A stretch of 64,000 nt of DNA from Aurantimonas marina (GTDB lineage Bacteria > Pseudomonadota > Alphaproteobacteria > Rhizobiales > Rhizobiaceae): NCBI RefSeq assembly GCF_017183135.1, contig NZ_JADDXW010000001.1:372001-436000 (forward strand). Direction: 5' to 3'. The notes beneath the pieces were generated by a model. That model was not told where the DNA came from and ran no database searches. It saw nothing but the letters and a program-made list of their open reading frames with translations. A program made the position numbers and the translations under genes. Positions 40,681-49,874 of this stretch are shown piece by piece (position 1 is the stretch's first letter; each line of letters starts with the position of its first letter).

Positions 40681-41553
40681 CTAAAGCATCAGCCGCCCGC
40701 CAGTCACCGCCAGGACCTCTCCCGTAACGTAGGTGGAATCGTCCGAGGCAAGATAGACATAGGCCGGCGCGAGTTCCGCCGGCTGCCCGGCCCGGCCGAG
40801 AGGCGTCGAGGAGCCGAAGTTCTCGACCTTCTCCTTCGGCATGGTCGAGGGAATGAGCGGCGTCCAGATCGGACCCGGAGCGACCGCGTTAACGCGAATT
40901 CCCTTGTCGGCGACCAGTTGGGCAAGACCGCCGGTAAAATTGGCGATCGCGCCCTTCGTGGTGGCATAGGCCAGCAATCCGGGCGACGGATCGGTCGCGT
41001 TGATCGAGGTGGTGTTCACGATCGCTCCGCCCGGCTGCATGTTCCGGATGGCGGCCTTGCAGAGATAGAACATCGAATGGATGTTGGTGCGGAAGGTCAC
41101 GTCCCATTCCTCGGCACTGATCTCCTCGATGCTGTCGAACGTCGCCTGGTGAGCGGCGTTATTGACCAAGATGTCCAGCCGGCCGAAGGTATCCATCGCC
41201 TTCTTGACCAGCGCCTCGCAGTGATCCTCCTGCTTGATGTCGCCTGGCATCAGGATCGCCTGGCGACCGGCCTTTTCCACCAGACGCGCGGTCTCCCGGG
41301 CGTCCTCCTCCTCGTTGTAATAGGAGATGAGAACGTCAGCGCCTTCGCGCGCAAAGGCTATCGCGACGGCCCGTCCTATGCCGGAATCGCCGCCGGTGAT
41401 GATCGCCGCGCGATCCGTCAGCTTTCCTGACCCCTTGTAGCTTTCCTCGCCGTGATCGGGCCTCGGAGACATCGCCTCCGTTTCACCTGGCATATCCTGA
41501 TCTTGGTTCGGCTGCTTCGGGCGCGGATAGGCGTTTCGAGGATCGAGGGCCAT
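40681..41553 (-). CDS. Short-chain dehydrogenase/reductase, YdaD/YhdG-type stress group
   Basis: NAD(P)-dependent oxidoreductase of 290 residues. An N-terminal extension of about 45 residues rich in proline and glutamine (PKQPNQDQDMPGE) precedes the Rossmann start IITGGDSGIGRAVAIAFARE. Catalytic YxxxK is in YATTKGA and the serine in NTTSINA. GxxGGDSGIGR with such a tail is typical of stress-induced aldehyde reductases known from Bacillus (GsiB neighbours) and rhizobial general stress regulons. ATG 41553 has AAAGGGA upstream. Substrate unknown. Confidence 0.88.
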   Translation of the reverse strand: MALDPRNAYPRPKQPNQDQDMPGETEAMSPRPDHGEESYKGSGKLTDRAAIITGGDSGIGRAVAIAFAREGADVLISYYNEEEDARETARLVEKAGRQAILMPGDIKQEDHCEALVKKAMDTFGRLDILVNNAAHQATFDSIEEISAEEWDVTFRTNIHSMFYLCKAAIRNMQPGGAIVNTTSINATDPSPGLLAYATTKGAIANFTGGLAQLVADKGIRVNAVAPGPIWTPLIPSTMPKEKVENFGSSTPLGRAGQPAELAPAYVYLASDDSTYVTGEVLAVTGGRLML

Positions 41554-41716
41554 GACGTTATCCCTTTCATCTGCAATGGGCGGACAACCAATTCGGATTG
41601 GTGCCGAACCGGCACGTGGTCGCCTCACGGATTGAAATCTCTTGGGAAACGCGCGAACTAGCTCCGGTTTCGGCTGGAGCACGGAATAATTTCGTCAGTC
41701 GACGAACCGTTGGTCA

Positions 41717-41893
41717 GGGAATGTCGGCCTTTCGCGCTTGGCGATTGCGCCAGGTCAAGCGGTCAGAGCCGGTGATATGCTCTTATCGCTCCAGCCGATG
41801 AAAATGGAGACGGCCCTGCCATCGAACCGGACGTCACCATCGAGGCGGTGCATGTTACCCCCGGCGCGCAGATGGGCGTCAAGGACCTGCAGT
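41717..41893 (+). pseudogene. Relic of a pyruvate carboxylase biotinyl domain
   Basis: The reading frame 41717 onward encodes GNVGLSRLAIAPGQAVRAGD, MLLSLQ and PMKMETAL, matching the end of pyruvate carboxylase (LAVAPGQAVKAGD, MLLSIEAMKMETAL in pyc, residues about 1095-1123). A gap in the start removes APMPG-type residues. After ETAL the match shifts frame and continues as TIEAVHVTPGAQMGVKDL, against TVEAVHVTAGAQIDAKDL in pyc. No in-frame start or the rest of the enzyme is present. It is therefore a broken fragment, from duplication of the nearby pyc 3' end or from an old second carboxylase. Confidence 0.8.
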
Positions 41894-41989
41894 GGTTTCG
41901 GACAACAGGGGCCGATCTCGCCCATCATTGTTGCCCCGCGAACCGCGGTATTCATGCTGACGCTGATACGGTCCAAGGAGACGACAACG

Positions 41990-42862
41990 ATGGTCGCGAC
42001 GCCGGGTCCCTCGACCGAAACCAGATCGACGTTTCCTGGCGTGAACGACCGCTCGCCTGAAGAAACCGCGGCCAACGCGGTCGTTTACCTGTCGGGAAAG
42101 GTGAAGAAGCCGGCGGTCGACGTCGCCGTCCTATCGATACTGGCGGGCTTCTACATCGCCTTCGGCTCGATCTTCTACCTTGTCACTGGCGCGGGCAACG
42201 ATGGCCTGTTCGGGCTCTCGCGTCTGTTCAGCGGCGTCGCCTTTTCCGTCGGCCTGGTACTCGTGGTCGTCGCCGGGGCGGAGCTTTTCACCGGCGACAC
42301 GATGCTGGTGATTCAACGGGTGCGCCACACGCTCGACCGGGCCACGATGTGGCGGTTCTGGGGCATGGTCTATGCCGGGAATTTCGTCGGATCGCTGATC
42401 ATCGCGATTCTATTCGTCATCGCCGGTGGGTACATGATCGGCGATGGTGCCGTGGGGCTCAACGCACTCAAGGTCTCTGCGGGAAAGACCGGCGACGCCT
42501 TCTACGCCAATTTCGCCGCGGGAATTCTTGCCAACATGCTAGTCTGTCTGGCCATCTGGCTGGCGCTCGCGGCACGAACCGTGCCGGGCAAGATCCTTGC
42601 GATTGTCGGTCCGATCGCGACCTTCGTCGCTGCGGGTTTCGAGCATTCTATCGCCAACATGTCGATCATACCGATCGGCCTGATGACGAAGTGGTTCGCC
42701 GGGGAACAGTTCTGGACGATAACCGCGTCCACACCTGATGCGTTTGATGGGCTTACCGTCGGCTGGTTCCTGTGGAACCTTCTGTTCGTGACGATCGGCA
42801 ATATGATCGGCGGCGGCCTCATCGGTTTGTCTTATTGGTATGCATATCTGCGCGAGAAATAG
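41990..42862 (+). CDS. Formate/nitrite transporter family channel
   Basis: Pentameric inner-membrane anion channel of the FNT (FocA/NirC) family, 290 residues with six helices. It shows the first-helix SILAGFYIAFGSIFYLVTG, the GAELFTGDTMLV loop of the second helix, ILANMLVCLAIWLALAA, the GFEHSIANMSIIPIGL segment and the last helix NLLFVTIGNMIGGGL. ATG 41990 follows AAGGAG. An N-terminal tail of about 45 residues is longer than in FocA, as in many proteobacterial homologues. Substrate may be formate, nitrite or another small anion. Confidence 0.92.
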   Translation: MVATPGPSTETRSTFPGVNDRSPEETAANAVVYLSGKVKKPAVDVAVLSILAGFYIAFGSIFYLVTGAGNDGLFGLSRLFSGVAFSVGLVLVVVAGAELFTGDTMLVIQRVRHTLDRATMWRFWGMVYAGNFVGSLIIAILFVIAGGYMIGDGAVGLNALKVSAGKTGDAFYANFAAGILANMLVCLAIWLALAARTVPGKILAIVGPIATFVAAGFEHSIANMSIIPIGLMTKWFAGEQFWTITASTPDAFDGLTVGWFLWNLLFVTIGNMIGGGLIGLSYWYAYLREK

Positions 42863-42893
42863 GCGTCGTGCAGGCTTTGCTAGGATTGTCACT

Positions 42894-44129
42894 TTGAGTA
42901 ATGGGCAGCGGATCGCGGCCGGCTGGAGCACTCGGCTGTCGTTCAGGACGCCGGGCGCGCGCCTTGCGGCCGCCATCGCCTTTTTCGTCAACGGCTTCGT
43001 GCTCGGCAGCTGGGCGCCGCAGGTGCCGGTGCTGGCCGACCGGCTCGCCATCACCCAGTCGACCCTCGGCCTGTTCGTTCTGGTGCTCGGGCTCGGCGCC
43101 ATGACCGCCATGCCGCTGATCGGCGCCACGATCGCCCAGGGCGGGTCGCGGCGGCCCGTGCTGATAACGCAGATGCTGCTGGCTCTCGCCCTACCGCTGC
43201 TGGCGGTGGCGCCTACCGTGCCCCTCGCCGCTCTGGCGATCTTCTTCTACGGCATGACGCTGGGCGGCATGGATGTGGCGATGAACGCCAACGCCGTCGC
43301 GGTCGAGCGTAGTGCCGGCAAGGCGATCATGTCGTCCTTTCACGGCTTTTGGTCGATCGGCGGATTCGTCGGAGCCGGCGCCGGCGGGGCCGTCATCGCG
43401 GCGATCGGGTCGGTCGGACACACGCTCCTCGTCGGCGGCTTTACCCTCGCGATGCTGTGGCCGGTATGGCGGCACATGCTGGAAGACAGGCAAGCCGCCC
43501 CGGTCGACGACGACCCCCGGTCGGTTGGGCTGACCGGCCTGATCGCGGCCGCGAAACGTGATCGCGCCGCCCTCCTCACGGCGCTCGCCATCGGTATCTT
43601 TTCGCTGTTCGCGATGGTGCCGGAGGGCGCGGCGATCGACTGGAGCGCGATCTATCTGCGTCAGGATCTGAACGTCGACATCGCCGCATCAGGGTTCGGC
43701 TTCGCCGCTTTTTCGGCGGCGATGGCCCTGTTCCGCTTCGTCGGCGACAGGATCCGGGACCGAATCGGCGCGGTCGGCACCGTGCGCCTGTCCCTCCTCG
43801 TCGCAGTAGCGGGCCTGACGCTGATCGGTCTGGCGGGGAATCTCCCCGCGGTCCTGGCCGGATTCGCCCTGCTGGGCGTCGGCCTGTCCAATATCGTGCC
43901 GATCGCCTTTTCGGCCGCCGGCAACGTCGAGGACCTGAAGCCGGGCATCGGCATCGCCATCGCCACGACCTTCGGCTACTCCGGCATCTTAATCGCCCCC
44001 GCTGCGATCGGCGTCTTGGCGGAGCGCTTCGGCTTTCCGGCCGTATTCCTCGGAATGTCCACGCTCTTGTTGGTCATCCTCGCAATGTCGGCACTGATGG
44101 CCGGCGCCGACCGCCGAAAACACCGGTGA
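42894..44129 (+). CDS. MFS transporter
   Basis: Major facilitator of about 411 residues with 12 helices. Opening helix AAIAFFVNGFVLGSWAPQVP, then TQSTLGLFVLVLGLGAM and a conserved SSFHGFWSIGGFVGAGAGG segment typical of the small sugar/unknown MFS group near YbjJ; second half begins GIFSLFAMVPEGAAIDWSAIY. The probable start is TTG 42894 with TAGGA upstream. ATG 42840 is in frame but would overlap the channel gene by 23 bases and lacks a ribosome site. A hairpin terminator follows at 44136. Confidence 0.88.
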   Translation: MSNGQRIAAGWSTRLSFRTPGARLAAAIAFFVNGFVLGSWAPQVPVLADRLAITQSTLGLFVLVLGLGAMTAMPLIGATIAQGGSRRPVLITQMLLALALPLLAVAPTVPLAALAIFFYGMTLGGMDVAMNANAVAVERSAGKAIMSSFHGFWSIGGFVGAGAGGAVIAAIGSVGHTLLVGGFTLAMLWPVWRHMLEDRQAAPVDDDPRSVGLTGLIAAAKRDRAALLTALAIGIFSLFAMVPEGAAIDWSAIYLRQDLNVDIAASGFGFAAFSAAMALFRFVGDRIRDRIGAVGTVRLSLLVAVAGLTLIGLAGNLPAVLAGFALLGVGLSNIVPIAFSAAGNVEDLKPGIGIAIATTFGYSGILIAPAAIGVLAERFGFPAVFLGMSTLLLVILAMSALMAGADRRKHR

Positions 44130-44135
44130 TCTCAG

Positions 44136-44164
44136 GAGACCGGCACAAAGCCGGTCTCCTTTGT
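44136..44164 (+). terminator. Terminator after the MFS gene
   Basis: Eleven-base-pair stem AGGAGACCGGC/GCCGGTCTCCT with loop ACAAA, followed by TT. It starts six bases past the MFS stop and stands between it and the convergent DUF3309 gene, so may serve both. Confidence 0.75.
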
Positions 44165-44181
44165 GACGGGCAGGCCGCGTT

Positions 44182-44340
44182 TTAGATCCGGCCGAGCAGA
44201 AGCAGGATCAGGATCACGACGACGATCAGGCCGAGAATACCGGACGGACCATAGCCCCAACCGCGCGAGTAACCCCACGACGGCAGCGCGCCGATCAGCA
44301 GGAGAATGAGGATGACGAGAAGGATGGTACCGATGCTCAT
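44182..44340 (-). CDS. DUF3309 family small membrane protein
   Basis: Fifty-two residues: a first helix (SIGTILLVILILLLIGALP), a short polar turn with SWGYSRGWGYGPSG, and a second helix (ILGLIVVVILILLLLGRI). That is the DUF3309 pattern exactly, common in alphaproteobacteria and of unknown function. ATG 44340 is the family start; the longer frame to 44367 is not conserved. Confidence 0.88.
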   Translation of the reverse strand: MSIGTILLVILILLLIGALPSWGYSRGWGYGPSGILGLIVVVILILLLLGRI

Positions 44341-44381
44341 GGTGAGGTCCGATCGTTTTTTTGACAACAGTCACCATCACA

Positions 44382-44406
44382 AACCGTTGAACGCCGTTTG
44401 GGTTCC
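44382..44406 (-). promoter_or_regulatory. Possible EcfG-type (general stress) promoter
   Basis: On the minus strand GGAAC (44406-44402) is followed after 16 bases by GGTT (44385-44382). The alphaproteobacterial general stress sigma factor EcfG recognises GGAAC, 16-17 bases, CGTT, so one base is off. It lies about 42 bases before the DUF3309 start. Plausible, not proven. Confidence 0.35.
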
Positions 44407-44435
44407 CGCCTGAGGACGCAAATGATCCTGTCGGT

Positions 44436-44609
44436 TTAAGCCGGACCAAATCCTCCGATCGCGACAAATACGGCGAGCAGGGTGAAGATGATTGCCAGCG
44501 CCAGTGTCGGACGATACCCCCATCCCCGGGAATAGGGCCAAGTGGGCATGACCGCGATCAGGAGAAGAAACGCGACGACGACAACAATGGGTCCGTATTG
44601 GAAGGGCAT
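44436..44609 (-). CDS. DUF3309-like small membrane protein, second copy
   Basis: Fifty-seven residues with the same plan as the gene 95 bases downstream: helix, [14 protein letters not shown] turn, helix. The shared YSRGWGY core marks it as a paralogue. ATG 44609 has GGAG eight bases upstream. Function unknown. Confidence 0.78.
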   Translation of the reverse strand: MPFQYGPIVVVVAFLLLIAVMPTWPYSRGWGYRPTLALAIIFTLLAVFVAIGGFGPA

Positions 44610-44714
44610 CGGAAACTCCAGGGTGCATTGATCTTTGCCTCGGTACGCACCCCCTCGGCCGGGATCAAGATCGGTTCGGATCGCGATCTGAGGTTTTCGC
44701 TTGCCGGGCCGAGC

Positions 44715-44729
44715 GTCAATCGAATTGAC
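44715..44729. promoter_or_regulatory. Palindrome in the divergent DUF3309/ispG region
   Basis: Perfect inverted repeat GTCAAT-CGA-ATTGAC between the divergent small membrane gene (start 44609) and ispG (start 44787). Length and symmetry suit a dimeric repressor or activator. The regulator is unknown. Confidence 0.35.
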
Positions 44730-44786
44730 AAGCCGGCGCCAAGACGCCACCTCGCAGGTCGACAGCGCATATCCTCAAGGTTCGCC

Positions 44787-46052
44787 ATGACCGTTCAGAC
44801 TTCGATCGACACCGTCGACGCCGATCCGGCACCGCGCCGCCCCACTGTCGGGGTCGATGTCGGCGGTATCGTCGTCGGTGGCGACGCGCCGGTCGTGGTG
44901 CAGTCGATGACCAACACCGATACCGCCGACATCGACGCGACGGTGGCACAGGTCGCTGCCCTTGCCGAGGCTGGGTCGGAAATCGTGCGGATCACCGTCG
45001 ATCGCGACGAATCCGCCGCGGCGGTGCCAAGGGTGCGCGAACGGCTGGACCGGTTGGGTGTCACCGTGCCGCTCGTCGGCGACTTCCACTATATCGGCCA
45101 CAAGCTTCTGGCCGACCATCCGGCCTGCGCCGAAGCGCTGGCCAAATACCGCATCAACCCGGGCAATGTCGGCTTCAAGGACAAGAAGGACCGGCAGTTC
45201 GTCGCCATCGTCGAAACGGCGATCCGCTACGACAAACCAGTGCGAATCGGCGTCAATTGGGGCTCGCTCGACCAGGAGCTCTTGACCCGGCTGATGGACG
45301 CCAACAACGACTTGCCTCAGCCACGCTCGGCCCGCGCCGTAACCCGCGAGGCGATCATCCAGTCGGCGCTCCTGTCGGCCGCGCTGGCCGAGGAAACCGG
45401 GCTTTCACGCAAGCGTATCATCCTCTCGGCCAAGGTCAGCCAGGTGCAGGATCTGATCGCCGTCTACCGTGATCTCTCGCGCCGTACGGACCACGCGCTG
45501 CATCTCGGCCTGACCGAGGCCGGCATGGGCTCGAAGGGCATTGTCGCCTCGTCCGCGGCGATGGGCATCCTTCTTCAGGAGGGCATTGGCGACACGATCC
45601 GTGTGTCGCTGACGCCGGAGCCGGGCGGCGACCGCACGCGTGAAGTGCAGGTCGCCCAGGAACTCCTGCAGACGATGGGGTTTCGCCAGTTCGTGCCGGT
45701 GGTCGCGGCCTGTCCCGGGTGTGGCCGCACGACCTCGACCGTCTTTCAGGAGCTCGCCGAAAAAATTCAGACGGACCTGCGTGTCAACATGCCGGTCTGG
45801 CGGGAGAAATATCCCGGTGTCGAGGCACTCAACGTCGCGGTGATGGGCTGTATCGTCAACGGGCCGGGCGAATCCAAGCACGCCGATATCGGCATTTCGC
45901 TGCCGGGGACCGGCGAGACGCCCGCCGCGCCGGTCTTCGTCGACGGCAAGAAGACGGTGACGCTGCGCGGGCCGAACATCGCGACCGAGTTCCAGGCCAT
46001 GGTCGCCGCCTATATCGAGCGCCGCTTCGGAGAAAAGCAGGCTGCGGAATAG
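44787..46052 (+). CDS. ispG: 4-hydroxy-3-methylbut-2-enyl diphosphate synthase
   Basis: Iron-sulfur enzyme of the MEP isoprenoid pathway that converts MEcPP to HMBPP; 421 residues, cytoplasmic. The start region [19 protein letters not shown], then [10 protein letters not shown] and [11 protein letters not shown], are standard. The [4Fe-4S] ligands lie in CPGCGRT and in [16 protein letters not shown] 44787 is chosen because the upstream open frame covers the divergent gene's control region. It supplies precursors that IspA, 2 kb downstream, joins. Confidence 0.96.
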   Translation: MTVQTSIDTVDADPAPRRPTVGVDVGGIVVGGDAPVVVQSMTNTDTADIDATVAQVAALAEAGSEIVRITVDRDESAAAVPRVRERLDRLGVTVPLVGDFHYIGHKLLADHPACAEALAKYRINPGNVGFKDKKDRQFVAIVETAIRYDKPVRIGVNWGSLDQELLTRLMDANNDLPQPRSARAVTREAIIQSALLSAALAEETGLSRKRIILSAKVSQVQDLIAVYRDLSRRTDHALHLGLTEAGMGSKGIVASSAAMGILLQEGIGDTIRVSLTPEPGGDRTREVQVAQELLQTMGFRQFVPVVAACPGCGRTTSTVFQELAEKIQTDLRVNMPVWREKYPGVEALNVAVMGCIVNGPGESKHADIGISLPGTGETPAAPVFVDGKKTVTLRGPNIATEFQAMVAAYIERRFGEKQAAE

Positions 46053-46190
46053 GCGGTTCCGGTCTGCCGGCTGGTGAGGGTCCCGTGGCGTTTGTCCGTC
46101 GGCCTTTCCGTCGGGCTGCCGCTTCGTCATAGTGAGAGCCGGCCGGGTGAGTTGGTCCATTCACCGGCCGACCCGATGCGGATCAGTGCG

Positions 46191-47177
46191 ATGCGAGACG
46201 ACTTCTTCCCCGTTCGGCATGCCTGCCTCTGCGTGGCCATGGGAGTTTTTGCTCTCGCCGCCATCACGCCGACGCGGGCCACTCCGACTGGTGCCGGCTC
46301 ATCCCTGACCCTGCCCGCCCTCGCCTATCCGACCACCCCGCCCGCGATCGTCGCCGACCCGAGCGGCCCGCGCGACCCAAGCCCCGCCAAGGCGGCGACT
46401 TTACAGACGTCGAAACCAACGGCCGCCGACATTTGCGCGTTGATCGCCGCGAACGCCGACGCCGTCGGCATGTCCAGGGACTTCTTCGCCCGGCTGATCT
46501 GGAAGGAAAGCCGTTTCGACAGCGGCGCGATCTCTCCCGTCGGGGCCCAGGGCATCGCCCAGTTCATGCCCTATACCGCCGACGAACGCGGCCTCGCCGA
46601 TCCGTACAATGTTGCGTCAGCCATCCGTCACTCGGCGCTCTATCTCGGCGACCTGAAGGCCGAATTGGGCAATTGGGGACTGGCCGCGGCCGCCTACAAT
46701 GGCGGCATCAACCGGGTGAAGCGCTGGATCGCCAATGGCGGCTCTCTCCCCTATGAAACCGAGGAATACGTCAACGCCATCACCTTCCGCCCGGCCGACT
46801 GGTTCAAGGAAGACGGCAACGAACTGGAGGAGCGGCGGCTCGACTCCAAGCTCGATTTTATCGAAAGCTGCGCTCGGTTGCCCATCATGAAGACGCGGGC
46901 GATCTTCGCCACTGTCGAGAGTGCGCCGATGCGGCCGTGGGGCGTGCAGGTCGCCGGGCATGTGAAGCAGTCGGTCGCGATGAAGATGTTTCGCCGCGTC
47001 CAGTCTGCCTATTCCGGGATCCTCGGCGGCAAGACGCCGATCGTCCTGCGCGACCGTACCGGAGGGCGCGCCAGGATCTATGCCGTCAGGATCGGCGCCG
47101 AGACCCGAGGCGAGGCCGACCAGCTCTGCCAGCGCCTGCGCGGCGCCGGCGGTTCCTGCGTGGTGATGAAGAACTGA
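46191..47177 (+). CDS. Lytic transglycosylase with SPOR-like C terminus
   Basis: Periplasmic peptidoglycan lytic enzyme, about 328 residues. A signal peptide (CVAMGVFALAAITPTRA) and a low-complexity linker come first. The SLT domain has the catalytic glutamate in LIWKESRFDSGAISPVGAQG, then IAQFMPYTADE and AAAAYNGGINRV. The last 80 residues (WGVQVAGHVKQSVAMKMFRR to the end) match the SPOR fold that binds denuded glycan. ATG 46191 is used; ATG 46176 is also in frame. The SLT/SPOR pairing suggests work at the division site or sacculus remodelling. Confidence 0.88.
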   Translation: MRDDFFPVRHACLCVAMGVFALAAITPTRATPTGAGSSLTLPALAYPTTPPAIVADPSGPRDPSPAKAATLQTSKPTAADICALIAANADAVGMSRDFFARLIWKESRFDSGAISPVGAQGIAQFMPYTADERGLADPYNVASAIRHSALYLGDLKAELGNWGLAAAAYNGGINRVKRWIANGGSLPYETEEYVNAITFRPADWFKEDGNELEERRLDSKLDFIESCARLPIMKTRAIFATVESAPMRPWGVQVAGHVKQSVAMKMFRRVQSAYSGILGGKTPIVLRDRTGGRARIYAVRIGAETRGEADQLCQRLRGAGGSCVVMKN

Positions 47178-47238
47178 AGCTTTCAGCTTGCGGACATTGC
47201 CGGATGGGCTACGCTGCTTATGCGAACTGGAGATGCCG

Positions 47239-47436
47239 ATGCGTACGACGATCGCCCTCGACGATGACTTGGTTGCAAAGGCACAGGATTTTACGGGGCT
47301 TAAAGAAAAAAGTGCGCTCGTACGCGAAGCGCTGAAAGCCCTGATCGAGCGAGAGAGCGCGAGACAGCTGGCGCGCTTGGGCGGCAGCGAGCCGGACTTG
47401 ACCATCGCCCCGCGTAGGCGCATTCCGCCGGAATGA
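47239..47436 (+). CDS. vapB: VapB-type antitoxin
   Basis: Sixty-five residues. It starts MRTTIALDDDLVAKAQDFTG, a ribbon-helix-helix of the DUF2191/VapB group, followed by SALVREALKALIERESARQL and a basic C-terminal tail that would thread into the toxin. ATG 47239 has GGAG upstream. Overlaps the toxin start by four bases, so the antitoxin is made first. Confidence 0.9.
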   Translation: MRTTIALDDDLVAKAQDFTGLKEKSALVREALKALIERESARQLARLGGSEPDLTIAPRRRIPPE

Positions 47437-47804
47437 TCCTTGTCGACACCTCGATCTGGATCGATCATCTCCGCCTCGCAGATGCGGAATTGTCGGAGTA
47501 CCTTCTCCAGGCGCAGGTCTTGACGCATCCTTTCGTCATTGGGGAACTGGCCCTTGGAAATCTGCGTCAGCGCCAGACCATTCTCCAAGCCTTGGATGAC
47601 CGTCCGCGAGCCATTATTGCCTCTGATGCGGAGGTGCAGCGCTTTATCGAAGACGAAAAGCTGTTCGGTGCCGGTATAGGATATGTCGACGCACACCTGC
47701 TCACCTCGGCCCGGATTACGCCAGGAGCCACCTTATGGACCGGGGACAGGCGCCTCCGCGCGGCGGCCGAGCGGCTGTCGCTCGCCGGCAATGGCAGTGA
47801 GTAG
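47433..47804 (+). CDS. vapC: VapC-type toxin, PIN-domain RNase
   Basis: Toxin of a type II module, 123 residues; cuts tRNA or rRNA when free of VapB. The acidic metal-binding quartet is Asp5 (LVDTSIWIDH), Glu38 (IGELALG), Asp86 (YVDAHLL) and Asp105 (TGDRRL). All present, so it is likely active. Its ATG overlaps the vapB stop (ATGA). The pair sits between the transglycosylase gene and ispA with no sign of a larger island. Confidence 0.92.
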   Translation: MILVDTSIWIDHLRLADAELSEYLLQAQVLTHPFVIGELALGNLRQRQTILQALDDRPRAIIASDAEVQRFIEDEKLFGAGIGYVDAHLLTSARITPGATLWTGDRRLRAAAERLSLAGNGSE

Positions 47805-47882
47805 ACGACGCCCCTGTCGGATATATGAGGCAGGAACGATCGACATGGCCTCAGCTGCTCCGATACCGCTCGGTCCTGTCGC

Positions 47883-48785
47883 TCAACTGCGTCTATCCGC
47901 CACGAACCGCGCCGTCTCGACCAACGTCGTCGCTCGGTCGCCATAGGGCGCCAGTTCCGCTTCGGCCTGCGCCACGAGTTCGGCGAGGCGGTCTTGCGTC
48001 CAGGCGATGCCGTTGAGCGCCGGCAGCGTCTTCTTGCCCCGCACGCGATCCTTGCCCGCCGCCTTGCCGAGCGTCGCGGCGTCCGCCGTCTCGTCGAGGA
48101 GATCGTCGGCGAGCTGGAAGGCGAGCCCGACGATCTCACCGAAACGCCGCAGCCGGGCGCGATCGTGCGCCGCCGCCTCGGCGATCACCGGCCCGGCCTC
48201 GCAGGCGCAGGCGATCAGCGCCCCGGTCTTCATCGCCTGCATCGTAGCGATCTCATCCTCCGACAGGGCGCGCCCCTCGGCCTCCAGATCGAGCGCCTGT
48301 CCCCCGGCCATGCCCGCCGCCCCCGCCTCGCGCGAAAGCAGCGCGACCAGCCCGAGACGCGCCGAAGCCGACAGTCCGTCCTCATCCGCGATCAGACCGA
48401 AGGCGAGCGTCAGCAGGCTGTCACCGGCGAGAATCGCCGTCGCCTCATCGAACGCCTTGTGAACGGTCGGCTTGCCGCGCCGCATGGCGTCGTCGTCCAT
48501 GGCCGGCAAATCGTCATGGACCAACGAATAGCAGTGGACGCATTCCAGCGCGATCGCCGCACCGAGCGTCTTAGCCGGATCGGCGCCGAACAGGCAGGCG
48601 CTCTCCACAAGCAGAAACGGCCGCAGCCGCTTGCCGCCGTCGAGCGCGCCATGACGCATCGCCCCAAGAAGCCGCTCGGGGGCCGCCGCCAGCAGCGGGT
48701 CCGAGCCGCCAAGGCGGCGCGTCAGAGAAGCCTCGACCGCCTTTGCCGACGCGGCCAGCCGCGTTTCGAATTCACTCGCGCTCAT
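47883..48785 (-). CDS. ispA: Farnesyl diphosphate synthase, polyprenyl synthetase family
   Basis: Condenses IPP with DMAPP and GPP to farnesyl diphosphate; 300 residues. First aspartate motif DDLPAMDDDAMRRG, second AFQLADDLLDE, with GGKRLRPFL before and KTGALI in between, and the family C-terminal KKTLPALNG. ATG 48785 matches the IspA start; the open frame to 48857 is not conserved. It converges on vapC. The family is sure; chain length C15 is inferred from the residues before the first motif (CVHCYSLVHDD). Confidence 0.92.
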   Translation of the reverse strand: MSASEFETRLAASAKAVEASLTRRLGGSDPLLAAAPERLLGAMRHGALDGGKRLRPFLLVESACLFGADPAKTLGAAIALECVHCYSLVHDDLPAMDDDAMRRGKPTVHKAFDEATAILAGDSLLTLAFGLIADEDGLSASARLGLVALLSREAGAAGMAGGQALDLEAEGRALSEDEIATMQAMKTGALIACACEAGPVIAEAAAHDRARLRRFGEIVGLAFQLADDLLDETADAATLGKAAGKDRVRGKKTLPALNGIAWTQDRLAELVAQAEAELAPYGDRATTLVETARFVADRRS

Positions 48786-48957
48786 TCGCGTATCCCTGCT
48801 CCCCAACGTCGCGTCCGGCTTTGCCCATGTGGCGCCGCCGGTCAAGCAAAGCGGCATTGCGACGCCGCAGCGACCCGGCTAGAACGCATTTCATGAGCCT
48901 TCGCCGTCGCCTCCGCATCTTGGAAAGTCCGGGCGCCCGTCGCGACGGACCGCTCTG

Positions 48958-49644
48958 ATGCGCCGCATTTTTGCCGGCGCTTTCCTTCTTGTTCTGGTGC
49001 TCGTGGCGATTCCGTTCGTCCTGACACCGCTCTATGGCATCCGCGCGGTGCATCCCGTCTCGACGCTCATGCTGGCCGATCATTTCAGCTTCCGCCCGTT
49101 ACTGCGCGAATGGGTCCCGATCGACGACGTTGCGCCGGTCATGGTCTATTCGGTGATGATGTCGGAGGACGGGCAGTTCTGCCGACATGACGGCATCGAC
49201 TGGGGCGAAATGCGCGCCGTCGTCGAAGAGGCGTTGGCCGGCGAGGAGACGCGCGGCGCCTCGACCATCCCGATGCAGATGGTGAAGAACCTGTTTCTGT
49301 GGAACGGCCGGTCCTATCTGCGCAAGGGACTGGAAGCACCGCTGGCGCTTTACGCCGATGCCGTCCTGTCGAAGCGACGCATCATGGAAATCTACCTGAA
49401 CATCGTCGAGTGGGACACCGGCGTCTATGGCATCGGCGCGGCGAGCCAGCACTATTTCGGCCGCCCCGCCGCCCAACTCAATGCCCGCCAGGCCGCTCTC
49501 CTCGCCGTCACGCTGCCTGCTCCCGGCACCCGCAACCCCGCCAATCCGAGCAAGAGCCTCGATCGCCTGGCCCGCCGCGTCGAACGGCTGGCGAGCCGGT
49601 CCGGCGACTATATCGGTTGTCTGAAACCGGCGAAGGCGAGCTGA
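48958..49644 (+). CDS. mtgA: Monofunctional biosynthetic peptidoglycan transglycosylase
   Basis: GT51 enzyme that polymerises lipid II glycan without a transpeptidase part; 228 residues. One N-terminal membrane helix, then the family motifs [16 protein letters not shown] (catalytic Glu), [17 protein letters not shown] and [20 protein letters not shown] with [12 protein letters not shown] 48958. In Rhizobiales mtgA is often beside ispA and rpmF, as here. Confidence 0.94.
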   Translation: MRRIFAGAFLLVLVLVAIPFVLTPLYGIRAVHPVSTLMLADHFSFRPLLREWVPIDDVAPVMVYSVMMSEDGQFCRHDGIDWGEMRAVVEEALAGEETRGASTIPMQMVKNLFLWNGRSYLRKGLEAPLALYADAVLSKRRIMEIYLNIVEWDTGVYGIGAASQHYFGRPAAQLNARQAALLAVTLPAPGTRNPANPSKSLDRLARRVERLASRSGDYIGCLKPAKAS

Positions 49645-49874
49645 CGGATTTCGCCTCGCCCCCTTTCCAAAGGCGCCGGGCTTTGCTATGGGCACCCTCG
49701 AATTCCCGTCATGGTGAAGCCTTGCCGCGATCGCAGCGTGATCGCAGTGGCTTTGGACGTGAAAGCGCGGCGCCAGAAACTGGGACGTTTTCTCGCGTTG
49801 GCGCGCAACAGATCAGACTGACGTCGCCGATGCGCCTCGCGGGCCATCGCCCGACAGCCCGAACGGAGCAGAAC

